A DNA stretch of 42,380 nucleotides, taken from positions 1-42,380 of the forward strand of contig JAAYSY010000005.1 of the NCBI GenBank assembly GCA_012518235.1. Direction: 5' to 3'. The notes below the pieces were generated by a model. The model was not told where the DNA came from, ran no database searches, and saw only the letters and a program-made list of their open reading frames with translations. Shown here piece after piece: positions 11,216 to 19,222 of this stretch; position 1 is the first letter of the stretch; every line of letters begins with the position of its first letter. Origin of the DNA: Bacteroidales bacterium (GTDB taxonomy: Bacteria > Bacteroidota > Bacteroidia > Bacteroidales > Bacteroidaceae). Both the position numbers and the translations under genes were made by a program.

Positions 11216-11926
11216 TTATTGAATTTCTTCTATTGTAGCAACAGATTTAGGATCAATTTTTATCCCTTTACTCATTGTACTAGAAAGATAAATACTTCTT
11301 AGATATGTACCTTTAGCGGCTGCAGGTTTAAGTTTTATTAAAACATCAATAAACTCCTTTGCATTTTCATAAATTTGCTTTGGAGTAAATGATATCCTAC
11401 CAATAGAGGTGTGAACAATACCACTTTTATCTACTCTAAAGTCAATTTTACCTTGCTTAACCTCTTTAACGGCATTAGCTACATCCATAGTAACCGTACC
11501 ACTCTTAGGGTTTGGCATTAAACCTCTAGGTCCTAAAACACGACCTAACGGTCCTATTTTTCCCATAACAGATGGCATTGTGATGATAACATCAACATCT
11601 GTCCATCCTCCTTGAATCTTTTCGATATACTCGTCAAGACCAACATAGTCAGCGCCAGCTTCTTTTGCAGCATCTTCAACATCAGGTGTACAAAGTACTA
11701 ATACTCGCACATTCTTTCCAGTCCCATGTGGAAGTGTTACGACACCTCTCACCATTTGATTAGCTTTACGTGGATCAACTCCTAAACGTACATCTATATC
11801 CAAAGAAGCATCAAACTTAGTAAAAGTTATATCCTTTACTAAATGAGCAGCTTCTTTTAGTGAGTATGCCTTTCCTGCTTCAATTTTTTCTGCAGCTAAC
11901 TTTTGATTTTTTGTCAGTTTACTCAT
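11216..11926 (-). CDS. rplA: 50S ribosomal protein uL1
   Basis: L1 binds 23S rRNA at the mobile L1 stalk beside the E site. The 236-residue protein starts [19 protein letters not shown]. It shows the family signature around [21 protein letters not shown] and the [16 protein letters not shown] strand. It sits 13 bases after rplK in the usual rplK-rplA order. Confidence 0.97.
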   Translation of the reverse strand: MSKLTKNQKLAAEKIEAGKAYSLKEAAHLVKDITFTKFDASLDIDVRLGVDPRKANQMVRGVVTLPHGTGKNVRVLVLCTPDVEDAAKEAGADYVGLDEYIEKIQGGWTDVDVIITMPSVMGKIGPLGRVLGPRGLMPNPKSGTVTMDVANAVKEVKQGKIDFRVDKSGIVHTSIGRISFTPKQIYENAKEFIDVLIKLKPAAAKGTYLRSIYLSSTMSKGIKIDPKSVATIEEIQ

Positions 11927-11939
11927 TGAATTGAAGTTT

Positions 11940-12383
11940 TTAATTGTTTTCCGGGAATTTTCCCTTTACAGCAATACCCATACTTCTAGCTGTACCAGCT
12001 ACCATTTTCATAGCAGAATCAACTGTAAAACAGTTTAAATCCACCATTTTATCTTCGGCAATTGTACGGATTTGATCCCAAGTTAAAGCTTTTACTTTTT
12101 TACGGTTAGGTTCTGGTGAACCACCTTTCACCTTCGCTTTTTCTAATAATTGAACAGCTACAGGTGGGGTCTTAACGATAAAATCGAAAGACTTATCCGC
12201 GTAATAAGTAATAATTACAGGAAGAATTTTTCCTGCTTGATCTTGGGTTCTGGCGTTAAATTGCTTGCAAAACTCCATAATATTAATTCCCTTAGCACCT
12301 AATGCAGGTCCAACGGGAGGTGATGGGTTTGCTGCGCCTCCTTTAATCTGTAATTTGATTAGTCCAGCAACTTCTTTAGCCAT
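11940..12383 (-). CDS. rplK: 50S ribosomal protein uL11
   Basis: L11 forms the GTPase-associated centre with 23S rRNA. The product has 147 residues with the N-terminal [20 protein letters not shown], rich in prolines as usual. The C-terminal RNA-binding domain ([13 protein letters not shown], then [10 protein letters not shown]) follows. It lies 58 bases after nusG and just before rplA. Confidence 0.97.
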   Translation of the reverse strand: MAKEVAGLIKLQIKGGAANPSPPVGPALGAKGINIMEFCKQFNARTQDQAGKILPVIITYYADKSFDFIVKTPPVAVQLLEKAKVKGGSPEPNRKKVKALTWDQIRTIAEDKMVDLNCFTVDSAMKMVAGTARSMGIAVKGKFPENN

Positions 12384-12441
12384 TTTGATTTTATTTATTT
12401 ATTTATTTAGATCAAAGAATAAAAACAGCGTAACAACAGCT

Positions 12442-12984
12442 TTATTCTTTTTCAACTTGCATAAAGCCTAGCTCGAGTGGAGTTTTCCGCCCGAATATTT
12501 TCACCATGACCTTAAGCTTCTTCTTTTCAGCATTGATTTCTTCTATCACACCAGAGAATCCATTAAATGGACCATGAGCTACTCGAACTGATTCTCCAAC
12601 AACATACGGAATCGTAACATCTTCTCCCGCTTCTTGTAGTTCATCAACAGTTCCTAGTATTCTATTTATCTCTGATTGTCTCAAAGGGGTTGGGTTATCT
12701 GTACCTCCTAAGAACCCAATTACATTGGGAGTACTTCGAAGTTCATGAGCAACCTCGCCCACAAGAGCAGCCTCTACTAAAATATATCCTGGAAGATAAT
12801 TTCTCTCAGTCAATACTTTTTTTCCACCTCTTTGTTGGTAGACTTTTTCGGTAGGGATCAACACCTGAGACACATATTCTCCAAGAGGACTATTTTTCAT
12901 TGTAATTTCAATATACTCCTTAGCCTTGGCTTCTTTTCCACTAATAGCACGTAACACGTACCACCTCATTTTAATCTCAGACAT
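12442..12984 (-). CDS. nusG: Transcription termination/antitermination factor NusG
   Basis: NusG binds the RNA polymerase clamp and couples it to Rho or the ribosome. The 180-residue protein has an NGN domain ([20 protein letters not shown], with LPGYILVEA near residue 65). A C-terminal KOW domain ([21 protein letters not shown]) follows. Two start codons (M1 and M6) fit, and M1 is kept by analogy with Bacteroides homologues. It lies between secE and rplK, the usual order. Confidence 0.96.
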   Translation of the reverse strand: MSEIKMRWYVLRAISGKEAKAKEYIEITMKNSPLGEYVSQVLIPTEKVYQQRGGKKVLTERNYLPGYILVEAALVGEVAHELRSTPNVIGFLGGTDNPTPLRQSEINRILGTVDELQEAGEDVTIPYVVGESVRVAHGPFNGFSGVIEEINAEKKKLKVMVKIFGRKTPLELGFMQVEKE

Positions 12985-13001
12985 TATAATACTCTTTCTT
13001 T

Positions 13002-13199
13002 TTAGTTAGGATAAATTTTCTCCAACACTGCTTGAAAAAAAGAATCCATGCCAAAAACAACCAATGCAATAATCAGGGAAGCAGTTAACACGATCACAGC
13101 ACTATTTGCTACCTCGGCACGAGTTGGCCACGACACTTTATGTACAAGTTCGTCGTAAGACTCTTTTATGTAAGTTTTTACACTTTTTAATATGCTCAT
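13002..13199 (-). CDS. secE: Preprotein translocase subunit SecE
   Basis: Small membrane subunit that clamps the SecY channel. The track begins at 13271, but its first 24 residues are read through tRNA-Trp. The real start is ATG 13199 ([18 protein letters not shown]), giving 65 residues. The conserved amphipathic segment [18 protein letters not shown] precedes a single transmembrane helix ([20 protein letters not shown]). This short one-helix form is standard outside the enterobacteria. It lies between tRNA-Trp and nusG. Confidence 0.95.
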   Translation of the reverse strand: MSILKSVKTYIKESYDELVHKVSWPTRAEVANSAVIVLTASLIIALVVFGMDSFFQAVLEKIYPN

Positions 13200-13213
13200 A
13201 TTCTTAAAATTTG

Positions 13214-13286
13214 CACGGAAGGAGAGGCTCGAACTCCCGACACCTGGTTTTGGAGACCAGTGCTCTGCCAACTGAGCTACTCCCGT
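13214..13286 (-). tRNA. tRNA-Trp (CCA anticodon)
   Basis: A 73-base cloverleaf on the minus strand, starting ACGGGAGTAGCTCAG. The anticodon arm is CTGGT-CTCCAAA-ACCAG (anticodon CCA) and the T-arm carries GGGAGTTCGAGCCTCTC. The acceptor stem ACGGGAG/CTTCCGT contains one G-U pair, and no CCA tail is encoded. It lies between tuf and secE, a common arrangement. Confidence 0.96.
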
Positions 13287-13297
13287 ATCCTCAAAAT

Positions 13298-13325
13298 AAC
13301 CTTAGCATCCAAAGACACTAAGGTT
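13298..13325 (-). other. Hairpin between tuf and tRNA-Trp
   Basis: On the minus strand AACCTTAGTGTC pairs with GATGCTAAGGTT (12 bp including two G-U pairs) around a TTTG loop. Only ATTTTG follows, a weak T run. It may be a partial terminator limiting readthrough from the highly expressed tuf gene, or a processing site for tRNA-Trp. Confidence 0.5.
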
Positions 13326-13348
13326 TTTTGATTTATTTTAGTTACTTA

Positions 13349-14533
13349 CTATTCTAAGATTTCAGTAATTTGTCCAGCTCCTACTGTACGACCACCCTCA
13401 CGGATAGCAAAACGTAGTCCCTCATTTAATGCTACTGGGTAGATTAATTCTACATTGATAGTAACATTATCACCTGGCATAACCATTTCAACTCCTTCAG
13501 GAAGAGAAATTTCACCTGTACAGTCCATTGTACGTAAGTAGAACTGAGGACGATATTTGTTGTGGAATGGAGTGTGACGACCACCTTCTTCTTTCTTCAA
13601 GATATAAACCTCAGCTTTGAAGCGGTTATGTGGTTTAATTTGTCCTGGGTGACATACAATCATACCACGTTTAATTTCGTCTTTATCTACACCACGTAAT
13701 AAAAGACCAACATTATCTCCTGCTTGACCTTGGTCTAAGATTTTACGGAACATTTCAACACCAGTTACAACTGATTTTTTATCCTCACCTAAACCTAACA
13801 ATTCAACTTCGTCTCCAACTTTTACAAGACCAGCCTCAATACGACCAGTTGCAACAGTACCACGACCTGTAATTGAGAATACGTCCTCAACAGGCATCAA
13901 GAATGGTTTATCAACATCACGAAGAGGAAGTGGAATCCACTCATCAACATTTTTCATTAACTCAAGAATCTGATTTTCCCATTTTTCAACACCGTTCAAT
14001 GCTCCTAAAGCAGAACCTTGGATAATAGGAGTATCATCACCCTCAAAGTTGTAGAAGTCAAGAAGCTCTCTCATCTCCATTTCAACAAGCTCTAGCATCT
14101 CTTCATCGTCAACCATATCGCATTTATTCATAAATACAACTAGACGAGGAACGTTTACTTGACGAGCTAATAGAATATGCTCGCGAGTTTGAGGCATAGG
14201 ACCATCAGTAGCAGCAACTACAATGATAGCACCGTCCATTTGAGCAGCACCTGTAACCATATTCTTAACATAGTCCGCGTGACCTGGACAGTCTACGTGT
14301 GCATAGTGACGGTTTTCAGTTTCGTACTCAACGTGTGAAGTGTTAATTGTAATACCTCTTTCTTTCTCTTCTGGTGCGTTGTCAATTTGATCGTATGACT
14401 TCAACTCAGAAAATCCTGTCTTTGCTAATACTGTTGTAATAGCAGCTGTTAACGTAGTTTTACCGTGGTCTACGTGACCAATTGTACCAATGTTAACGTG
14501 CGGTTTGGTACGTTCAAATTTCTCTTTAGCCAT
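13349..14533 (-). CDS. tuf: Elongation factor Tu
   Basis: GTPase that delivers aminoacyl-tRNA to the ribosome; 394 residues, normal length. G motifs are [10 protein letters not shown] (residues 19-28), DCPGHADYV and [17 protein letters not shown] is the effector region and [11 protein letters not shown] begins domain II. The gene lies between a four-tRNA cluster and tRNA-Trp-secE-nusG. Confidence 0.98.
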   Translation of the reverse strand: MAKEKFERTKPHVNIGTIGHVDHGKTTLTAAITTVLAKTGFSELKSYDQIDNAPEEKERGITINTSHVEYETENRHYAHVDCPGHADYVKNMVTGAAQMDGAIIVVAATDGPMPQTREHILLARQVNVPRLVVFMNKCDMVDDEEMLELVEMEMRELLDFYNFEGDDTPIIQGSALGALNGVEKWENQILELMKNVDEWIPLPLRDVDKPFLMPVEDVFSITGRGTVATGRIEAGLVKVGDEVELLGLGEDKKSVVTGVEMFRKILDQGQAGDNVGLLLRGVDKDEIKRGMIVCHPGQIKPHNRFKAEVYILKKEEGGRHTPFHNKYRPQFYLRTMDCTGEISLPEGVEMVMPGDNVTINVELIYPVALNEGLRFAIREGGRTVGAGQITEILE

Positions 14534-14592
14534 AGCTTTACTTGTTATTTAATTTTACGATTAATAATCAGCACTTACTTTCTTAAAAAACG

Positions 14593-14664
14593 AGCTGTTA
14601 CCGGGATTTGAACCCGGGACCTCTTCCTTACCAAGGAAGCACTCTACCACTGAGCTATAACAGC
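14593..14664 (-). tRNA. tRNA-Thr (GGT anticodon)
   Basis: A 72-base cloverleaf on the minus strand. The acceptor stem is GCTGTTA/TAACAGC, the anticodon arm CTTCC-TTGGTAA-GGAAG (anticodon GGT) and the T-arm CCGGGTTCAAATCCCGG. No encoded CCA. It is the last of the four clustered tRNAs before tuf. Confidence 0.96.
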
Positions 14665-14671
14665 AAAAAAG

Positions 14672-14744
14672 AGCGGAAGACGGGACTCAAACCCGCGACC
14701 CTCAGCTTGGAAGGCTAATGCTCTATCAACTGAGCTACTTCCGC
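14672..14744 (-). tRNA. tRNA-Gly (TCC anticodon)
   Basis: A 73-base cloverleaf on the minus strand. The acceptor stem is GCGGAAG/CTTCCGC and the anticodon arm TTAGC-CTTCCAA-GCTGA (anticodon TCC). The T-loop is TTTGAGT in CGGGTTTGAGTCCCG. It is 7 bases from tRNA-Thr(GGT), so the two are cut from one precursor. Confidence 0.96.
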
Positions 14745-14781
14745 AGTATCCTTTTGCTTTTAAAGCTCGTAAGCTTTAAGG

Positions 14782-14864
14782 TGGGCAAAGATGGATTCGA
14801 ACCACCGTAGGCGAAAGCCAGCAGATTTACAGTCTGCCCCATTTGTCCACTCTGGTATTTGCCC
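14782..14864 (-). tRNA. tRNA-Tyr (GTA anticodon)
   Basis: An 83-base class II tRNA on the minus strand with a long variable arm. The acceptor stem is GGGCAAA/TTTGCCC and the anticodon loop TGTAAAT (anticodon GTA). A GGTTCGAATCC T-arm follows. No encoded CCA. Confidence 0.96.
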
Positions 14865-14877
14865 TTATAAAAACTTG

Positions 14878-14951
14878 AGCCTCTTGTCGGATTCGAACCA
14901 ACGACCCCGAGATTACAAATCACGTGCTCTGGCCAACTGAGCTAAAGAGGC
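14878..14951 (-). tRNA. tRNA-Thr (TGT anticodon)
   Basis: A 74-base cloverleaf on the minus strand. The acceptor stem is GCCTCTT/AAGAGGC, the anticodon arm CGTGA-TTTGTAA-TCTCG (anticodon TGT) and the T-arm contains GGTTCGAATCC. The anticodon stem has one T-T mismatch at its middle pair. It is the first gene after the cluster promoter. Confidence 0.95.
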
Positions 14952-14990
14952 ATAAATTCACACCCATCAACAAAGATGATGAAACGGGTG

Positions 14991-15021
14991 CAAATTTAGT
15001 CATTTATTTCTTTTTTGCAAA
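14991..15021 (-). promoter_or_regulatory. Full Bacteroidota promoter of the tRNA-tuf-secE operon
   Basis: On the minus strand TTTG, a 19-base spacer and TAAATTTG match the sigma-ABfr consensus perfectly (TTTG, about 19 bases, TAnnTTTG). It lies 40 bases upstream of tRNA-Thr(TGT). It is the only complete promoter seen upstream of the block and probably drives the tRNAs, tuf and perhaps genes further down. Confidence 0.8.
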
Positions 15022-15036
15022 AGATTTCGTTTTTTA

Positions 15037-15339
15037 TTATGCTTTTCTTTGCTTTTCTTTAAACCGAACCAATTGACGCTCTAATGCAACCACACTATCA
15101 TCAATTGCTTCTTCAAATGTATCGCAAATTTTACTAGCATAAAAATCTCCTCCCGTAGAAGGTAGAACCTGAATACTTGCTTTTTTATTATTAGAAGTTT
15201 CAGGTTTAACAACTTCTAAAACCACTTCAACTTGAGCAATATTATCATAGAATCGCTCCAACTTCTGTACTTTCTTCTCTATAAAAGACTCTAGTTTCTC
15301 TGTAGCATCAAAATTTAGCGATTGAATTCTTACTTCCAT
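15037..15339 (-). CDS. hpf: Ribosome hibernation factor, HPF/YfiA family (short form)
   Basis: Binds the 30S decoding region in stationary phase and keeps ribosomes inactive. The 100-residue protein has the family's N-terminal fold only: MEVRIQSLNFDATEKLESFIEKKVQKLERFYDNI, then the EVVLEV strand and a C-terminal basic helix ending RQLVRFKEKQRKA. It lacks the extra C-terminal dimerisation domain of long HPF. It lies 12 bases after xerC and is probably cotranscribed with rpsU-xerC. Confidence 0.9.
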   Translation of the reverse strand: MEVRIQSLNFDATEKLESFIEKKVQKLERFYDNIAQVEVVLEVVKPETSNNKKASIQVLPSTGGDFYASKICDTFEEAIDDSVVALERQLVRFKEKQRKA

Positions 15340-15351
15340 AATCTTTTAATT

Positions 15352-16236
15352 TTACGCTCTTGGATGAGCTTGTTTATACACTTTTTTAAGCTCTTCAAAA
15401 GTGGTGTGTGTATATATCGCTGTTGTTGAAACACTTTGATGACCTAGCAACTCTTTCACAGCCCCTATTTCAGCTCCATGATTCAACATTGCTGTTGCAA
15501 ATGTATGTCTTAGTACATGTGGACTTTTCTGCTCTATTGTTGATATTTTAGACAAATGCATGTTCACTATTTGATACAACAAACGTCGATACATTCTCTT
15601 GCCATTATCCCTAACAAAAAAAGCCGAAGACTCACACTCTACCTCTTGATTACGAACATGAAGATAATCATTTATCTCCTGCTCTAAACAACTATCAAAA
15701 GGTATTAAACGTTCTTTATTTCTTTTCCCAAGCACTTTTATAGTACGTTGCGCTATATTTACATCACAATCGTCAAGCCCTATTAACTCTGATGAACGAA
15801 TTCCTGTAACATAAAGCACCTCTAAAATAAGACGATCCCTTACTCCCTCAAAATCTTGAGTGAAGTTAGCTTTATCTAACAGCTTGTCCATTTCGGACTC
15901 CCTCAAAAAAGAAGGCAAAGTTTTTTTATTTTTAGGCCCCACAACCTTTTTCATGGGGTCACACTCAATAAAACCTTGCCTAAACAAATACTTATAAAAT
16001 GCACGCAATGAACTCAACTTCCGATTCACTGAAGAGTTTGCATAGTTTCCTTTTAGCAATTCTGCAATCCAAAACCTGATATCGTCCAATTCAACATCAC
16101 CCCAAAATGAAGGACTTCCCTCTCTATTTACAGCTGATTCAAACTGAACAAGATCTCGTTTATAAGCACTCAGCGTTTTCTCTGAATAACCTCTTTCGAA
16201 TTGCAAATAAGATATAAAACCATCCAACCAGTTCAT
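15352..16236 (-). CDS. xerC: Tyrosine recombinase, XerC/XerD family
   Basis: Site-specific recombinase of the type that resolves chromosome dimers at dif. Residues 1-90 form the SAM-like core-binding domain (FISYLQFERGYSEKTLSAYKRDL). The catalytic domain shows Arg in TGIRSSELIGL, the HxxR box in PHVLRHTFATAML, the second His in LLGHQSVST and the nucleophile Tyr in AIYTHTTFEEL. 294 residues is the normal length. The position between rpsU and hpf, not near an integrated element, supports a housekeeping role. Whether it is XerC or XerD cannot be settled here. Confidence 0.88.
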   Translation of the reverse strand: MNWLDGFISYLQFERGYSEKTLSAYKRDLVQFESAVNREGSPSFWGDVELDDIRFWIAELLKGNYANSSVNRKLSSLRAFYKYLFRQGFIECDPMKKVVGPKNKKTLPSFLRESEMDKLLDKANFTQDFEGVRDRLILEVLYVTGIRSSELIGLDDCDVNIAQRTIKVLGKRNKERLIPFDSCLEQEINDYLHVRNQEVECESSAFFVRDNGKRMYRRLLYQIVNMHLSKISTIEQKSPHVLRHTFATAMLNHGAEIGAVKELLGHQSVSTTAIYTHTTFEELKKVYKQAHPRA

Positions 16237-16311
16237 CCAAATTCTCTACAATTAAGTTCACAACTAATATAGGAAAATTAATTAGAAGAACAAAGAAAAA
16301 AGAATTTACAT

Positions 16312-16503
16312 TTAATCTTCTTGATCTTTTAATTGCTGAATGTAAATTGCACGGCTTCTATTACGTCTTCTAACAACAGAAGGTTTATCAAATTGCTGTC
16401 TTTGTCTTAATTCTCTTACAATACCAGTCCTCTCAAACTTTCTTTTAAATCTTTTTAAAGCTCTTTCAATGTTTTCGCCTTCTTTTACAGGTACTACAAT
16501 CAT
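16312..16503 (-). CDS. rpsU: 30S ribosomal protein bS21
   Basis: Small basic protein of the 30S platform near the anti-Shine-Dalgarno site. The 63-residue protein begins MIVVPVKEGENIERALKRFKRKFERTGI and ends in a basic tail, full length for Bacteroidota. A complete promoter lies about 60 bases upstream. In this phylum bS21 has been linked to sequestration of the 16S tail, consistent with the lack of Shine-Dalgarno sequences in this window (inference). Confidence 0.96.
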   Translation of the reverse strand: MIVVPVKEGENIERALKRFKRKFERTGIVRELRQRQQFDKPSVVRRRNRSRAIYIQQLKDQED

Positions 16504-16561
16504 GTTATATTCCTATTATATTTTAAATAATTATTAAATTCTATATTGTCTTTAAGCGGGG

Positions 16562-16592
16562 CAAAATTACACATAGTTTATTTATTCACAAA
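16562..16592 (-). promoter_or_regulatory. Full Bacteroidota promoter of rpsU-xerC-hpf
   Basis: On the minus strand TTTG, 19 bases and TAATTTTG match the TTTG/TAnnTTTG consensus exactly. It lies about 60 bases upstream of the rpsU start codon. Confidence 0.8.
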
Positions 16593-16782
16593 ACTTTATG
16601 CTTATTATTTTATGAAGGTAGATGACTTATCAACTCCTTTTCTTCTATAGGTCATATATCTGATAATCAAAACAATATAAATCACCACCTATAATTGCCC
16701 CCTATACAGGGTCATCTACATATATTTAAGCTACATTGAATCTATAACGAAGTGAAAAGGAGTATTATAAGCAATTATTCAC

Positions 16783-16790
16783 TACATTTG
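16783..16790 (+). promoter_or_regulatory. Putative -7 element for aminopeptidase P
   Basis: TACATTTG matches TAnnTTTG and lies 32 bases before the ATG at 16823. No TTTG is seen at the -33 position. Confidence 0.45.
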
Positions 16791-16822
16791 CTCTAATCGA
16801 TAGAAACTCAAACTAGGCAAAC

Positions 16823-18613
16823 ATGAAAAAAAATGCAATAATCAATCATCGAATAAACGCAGTTAGAGAAGAACTTAAAAAACAAAATATTTCAGCATAT
16901 GTTATTCCAGATAAAGACCCTCACCTAAGTGAAACACCACCATCTCACTGGAAAATCAGAGAGTGGATATCTGGCTTTACAGGTTCTCAAGGAACTGTTG
17001 TTATTACTCAAGATGAAGCCTTTTTATGGACTGATTCTCGCTATTTCATACAAGCTCAAAAAGAGCTTAATGGAACAGAATATCAACTATGCAAAGAAGG
17101 GATACCCGACACTCAAAGTCCTCTCGAACTGCTATGCAGTAAATTATCTAAAAACGAACGAGTAGGAATTGATGGACAACTTTTCTCAATAAAAACAACA
17201 ACCTTATGGGAAAAGGCCCTACTTGAAAAAGAAATCTTACTATCCACTTCACTAAGTCTACCTCACGGTATATGGCCTGATAGACCCTCAATTCCAACCA
17301 ATCCAATTTTTGAATATCCTATTAAATATAATGGAAATTCTGCAGAACACAAAATAAAGAAGCTACAAAAACACCTTTACGAGAAAAACATCGAAGCTCT
17401 TATAGTAACCTCATTAGACGAAATAGCGTGGACACTTAACCTCCGTGGAAATGATGTTGAATACACTCCTGTTTTTATCAGCTACCTACTAATAACAAAC
17501 AAAAAAGTGATTCTATTTATTAACCCTGAAAAAATAAATAACTCGATCTCTGAATACCTTAATAAAATTAAGGTTGAAGTTATCCCATATGATAATACGT
17601 TTGATTTTTTAAATAAAACAAATCTTTTTTCATCTATACTACTGGATCATCATACGGTTAACTATGCATTGTATCAATCACTACCTAACAACACAACTAT
17701 TCTTTTTGAAGAAAGCCCTATTGCTCTTCTAAAAGCCATTAAAAACCCAATAGAACAAAAAGGGATAAAAGAAGCAATGCTAAAAGATGGGGTTGCTTTA
17801 GTTCAATTTCTTAAATGGTTAGATGAAAATAAAAACACAAAACAAGAGACAGAATTAAGTATAGAGCAAAAGCTATTATCCTTTAGGCAAAAGCAAGATC
17901 TTTTTATCTCTGAAAGTTTTTCTACTATAGCAGGATATAAAGAAAATGCTGCAATAGTTCATTATTCAGCTACAAAGGAAAGTAATACCAGCCTACAACC
18001 TAAAGGTTTTATCTTAATAGACTCTGGAGCACAATACCTCAACGGAACTACGGATATTACACGAACTATATCGCTAGGAGAATTAACAGATGAAGAAAAA
18101 AAGGATTATACATTAGTTCTTAAAGGACACATTACTTTAGCTTCAGCCGTTTTTCCTTTAGGTACTCGAGGAACTCAGTTGGATATTTTAGCTAGACTTC
18201 CATTATGGAAAAACAAACTAAACTTTCTACATGGCACAGGGCATGGTGTTGGACACTTTCTGTCGGTTCATGAGGGACCTCAAAGTATTCGGATGAATGA
18301 GAATTCAACCTTATTAAAGCCTGGTATGGTCATCTCTAATGAACCTGGAGTATACAAAGAAGGAAGCCATGGAATACGCACTGAAAACTTGTTATTAGTT
18401 ACTTCTGCTGGTAAAGGTATGTTTGGAGAATATTTACAATTTGAAACCCTCACCTTATGTCCTATCTGTACCAAGGGAATTATAAAAGAGATGCTTTCTG
18501 ATGAAGAAGTTGAATGGCTAAACAACTATCACCACAACGTATATCAAACCATTTCTCCTTTATTAGCAAAAGAAGAAAAGCAATGGCTTAAACAAGCAAC
18601 CCAAGCTATCTAA
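16823..18613 (+). CDS. Xaa-Pro aminopeptidase (M24B family)
   Basis: Metallopeptidase that removes an N-terminal residue preceding proline. The 596-residue protein has the three-domain layout of the long aminopeptidase P forms: two creatinase-like N-terminal domains (WISGFTGSQGTVVIT, LWTDSRYFIQA; then LDEIAWTLNLRG), followed by the pita-bread catalytic domain. The five metal ligands are visible: Asp in LIDSGAQY (near 400), Asp in GTTDITRT (near 411), His in GVGHFLSVHEGP (near 480), Glu in SNEPGVY (near 508) and Glu in RTENLLL (near 521). No signal peptide, so cytoplasmic. It is followed 26 bases on by the carbonic-anhydrase-like gene and may be cotranscribed with it. Confidence 0.94.
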   Translation: MKKNAIINHRINAVREELKKQNISAYVIPDKDPHLSETPPSHWKIREWISGFTGSQGTVVITQDEAFLWTDSRYFIQAQKELNGTEYQLCKEGIPDTQSPLELLCSKLSKNERVGIDGQLFSIKTTTLWEKALLEKEILLSTSLSLPHGIWPDRPSIPTNPIFEYPIKYNGNSAEHKIKKLQKHLYEKNIEALIVTSLDEIAWTLNLRGNDVEYTPVFISYLLITNKKVILFINPEKINNSISEYLNKIKVEVIPYDNTFDFLNKTNLFSSILLDHHTVNYALYQSLPNNTTILFEESPIALLKAIKNPIEQKGIKEAMLKDGVALVQFLKWLDENKNTKQETELSIEQKLLSFRQKQDLFISESFSTIAGYKENAAIVHYSATKESNTSLQPKGFILIDSGAQYLNGTTDITRTISLGELTDEEKKDYTLVLKGHITLASAVFPLGTRGTQLDILARLPLWKNKLNFLHGTGHGVGHFLSVHEGPQSIRMNENSTLLKPGMVISNEPGVYKEGSHGIRTENLLLVTSAGKGMFGEYLQFETLTLCPICTKGIIKEMLSDEEVEWLNNYHHNVYQTISPLLAKEEKQWLKQATQAI

Positions 18614-18639
18614 TTTAAGTAAATTTAAATTCAATATTA

Positions 18640-19170
18640 ATGACACTTATCAAATCAGTTAGAGGTTACACCCCTCAGATTGGAGAGAACACTTTTTTAG
18701 CAGAAACAGCTGTAATTATTGGAGATACAATTATAGGAGACAATTGTAGTATTTGGTATAATACCGTTATTCGTGGAGATGTAAACTCTATTAGAGTCGG
18801 AAACAATGTAAACATTCAAGATGGAAGTGTATTACATACTCTTTATAAAAAATCGACTATTCACATTGGAGATTTTGTTTCAATAGGACACAACGCTACA
18901 ATACATGGGGCACACATTAATGATTACGCTTTAATAGGTATGGGCTCTACTCTATTAGACGACGTAGTAGTTGGTGAAGGAGCTATTATAGCAGCTGGAG
19001 CATTAGTCCTTAGCAATACAGCCATCCCCCCCAATAGCTTGTGGGCTGGCGTACCTGCTAAATTCATAAAACAAGTTGATCCCACACAAAGTAAAGAGCT
19101 AAATCAACGCATAGCTCATAATTATTCTATGTATGCTAGCTGGTATAAAAATGAAAAAACAGAGAAATAA
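18640..19170 (+). CDS. Gamma-class carbonic anhydrase-like hexapeptide protein
   Basis: A 176-residue left-handed beta-helix protein built from hexapeptide repeats (IGDNCSIWYNTVIRGD, IRVGNNVNIQDGSVLH). Candidate zinc ligands of the gamma-carbonic-anhydrase fold are present: His in QDGSVLH and the two His in IGHNATIHGA. The Arg/Asp pair in VIRGDVNSI also fits. It resembles YrdA/PaaY-type proteins, for which activity is often weak or unproven, so carbonic anhydrase activity is inference. It is likely cotranscribed with the upstream aminopeptidase and is followed by a palindromic terminator. Confidence 0.88.
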   Translation: MTLIKSVRGYTPQIGENTFLAETAVIIGDTIIGDNCSIWYNTVIRGDVNSIRVGNNVNIQDGSVLHTLYKKSTIHIGDFVSIGHNATIHGAHINDYALIGMGSTLLDDVVVGEGAIIAAGALVLSNTAIPPNSLWAGVPAKFIKQVDPTQSKELNQRIAHNYSMYASWYKNEKTEK

Positions 19171-19174
19171 CTTT

Positions 19175-19208
19175 AAAGACCTATAGGGCAATTGCCCTAT
19201 AGGCCTTT
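19175..19208. terminator. Bidirectional terminator between convergent genes
   Basis: CCTATAGGGCAATTGCCCTATAGG is a 24-base perfect palindrome, flanked by AAAG and CTTT that extend the stem past one mismatch. It lies between the carbonic-anhydrase-like gene (+) and the CotH-type gene (-), within 52 bases, and should serve both. Confidence 0.75.
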
Positions 19209-19222
19209 AGTTTATTGGATAA

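Larger units (their letters stand above)
16504..16822. other. Divergent intergenic region rpsU / pepP-like
   Basis: A 319-base AT-rich gap without a supported gene. It holds the rpsU promoter and a -7 element for the aminopeptidase gene. A 9-base inverted repeat GTAGATGAC (16618-16626) / GTCATCTAC (16711-16719) has its arms 84 bases apart. No RNA gene was recognised. Confidence 0.6.

Noticed and set aside
12414-12450. Inverted repeat AAAGAATAAA/TTTATTCTTT between nusG and rplK
   Set aside because: One arm lies in the nusG-terminal codons, the loop is long, pairing is all A/T-rich and there is no proper T run; not convincing as a terminator.
13200-13271. N-terminal extension of SecE in the ORF track
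   Set aside because: It reads through tRNA-Trp; the conserved protein begins at [13 protein letters not shown].
14735-14923. 62-aa minus-strand ORF in the track
   Set aside because: It spans tRNA-Thr(TGT) and tRNA-Tyr sequences and their spacers; it is a shadow of RNA genes.
15352-16236. Tyrosine recombinase as evidence of an integrated mobile element
   Set aside because: It lies in a housekeeping rpsU-xerC-hpf operon, has XerC/D length and motifs, and no att repeats, tRNA-flanked insertion or phage genes are nearby.
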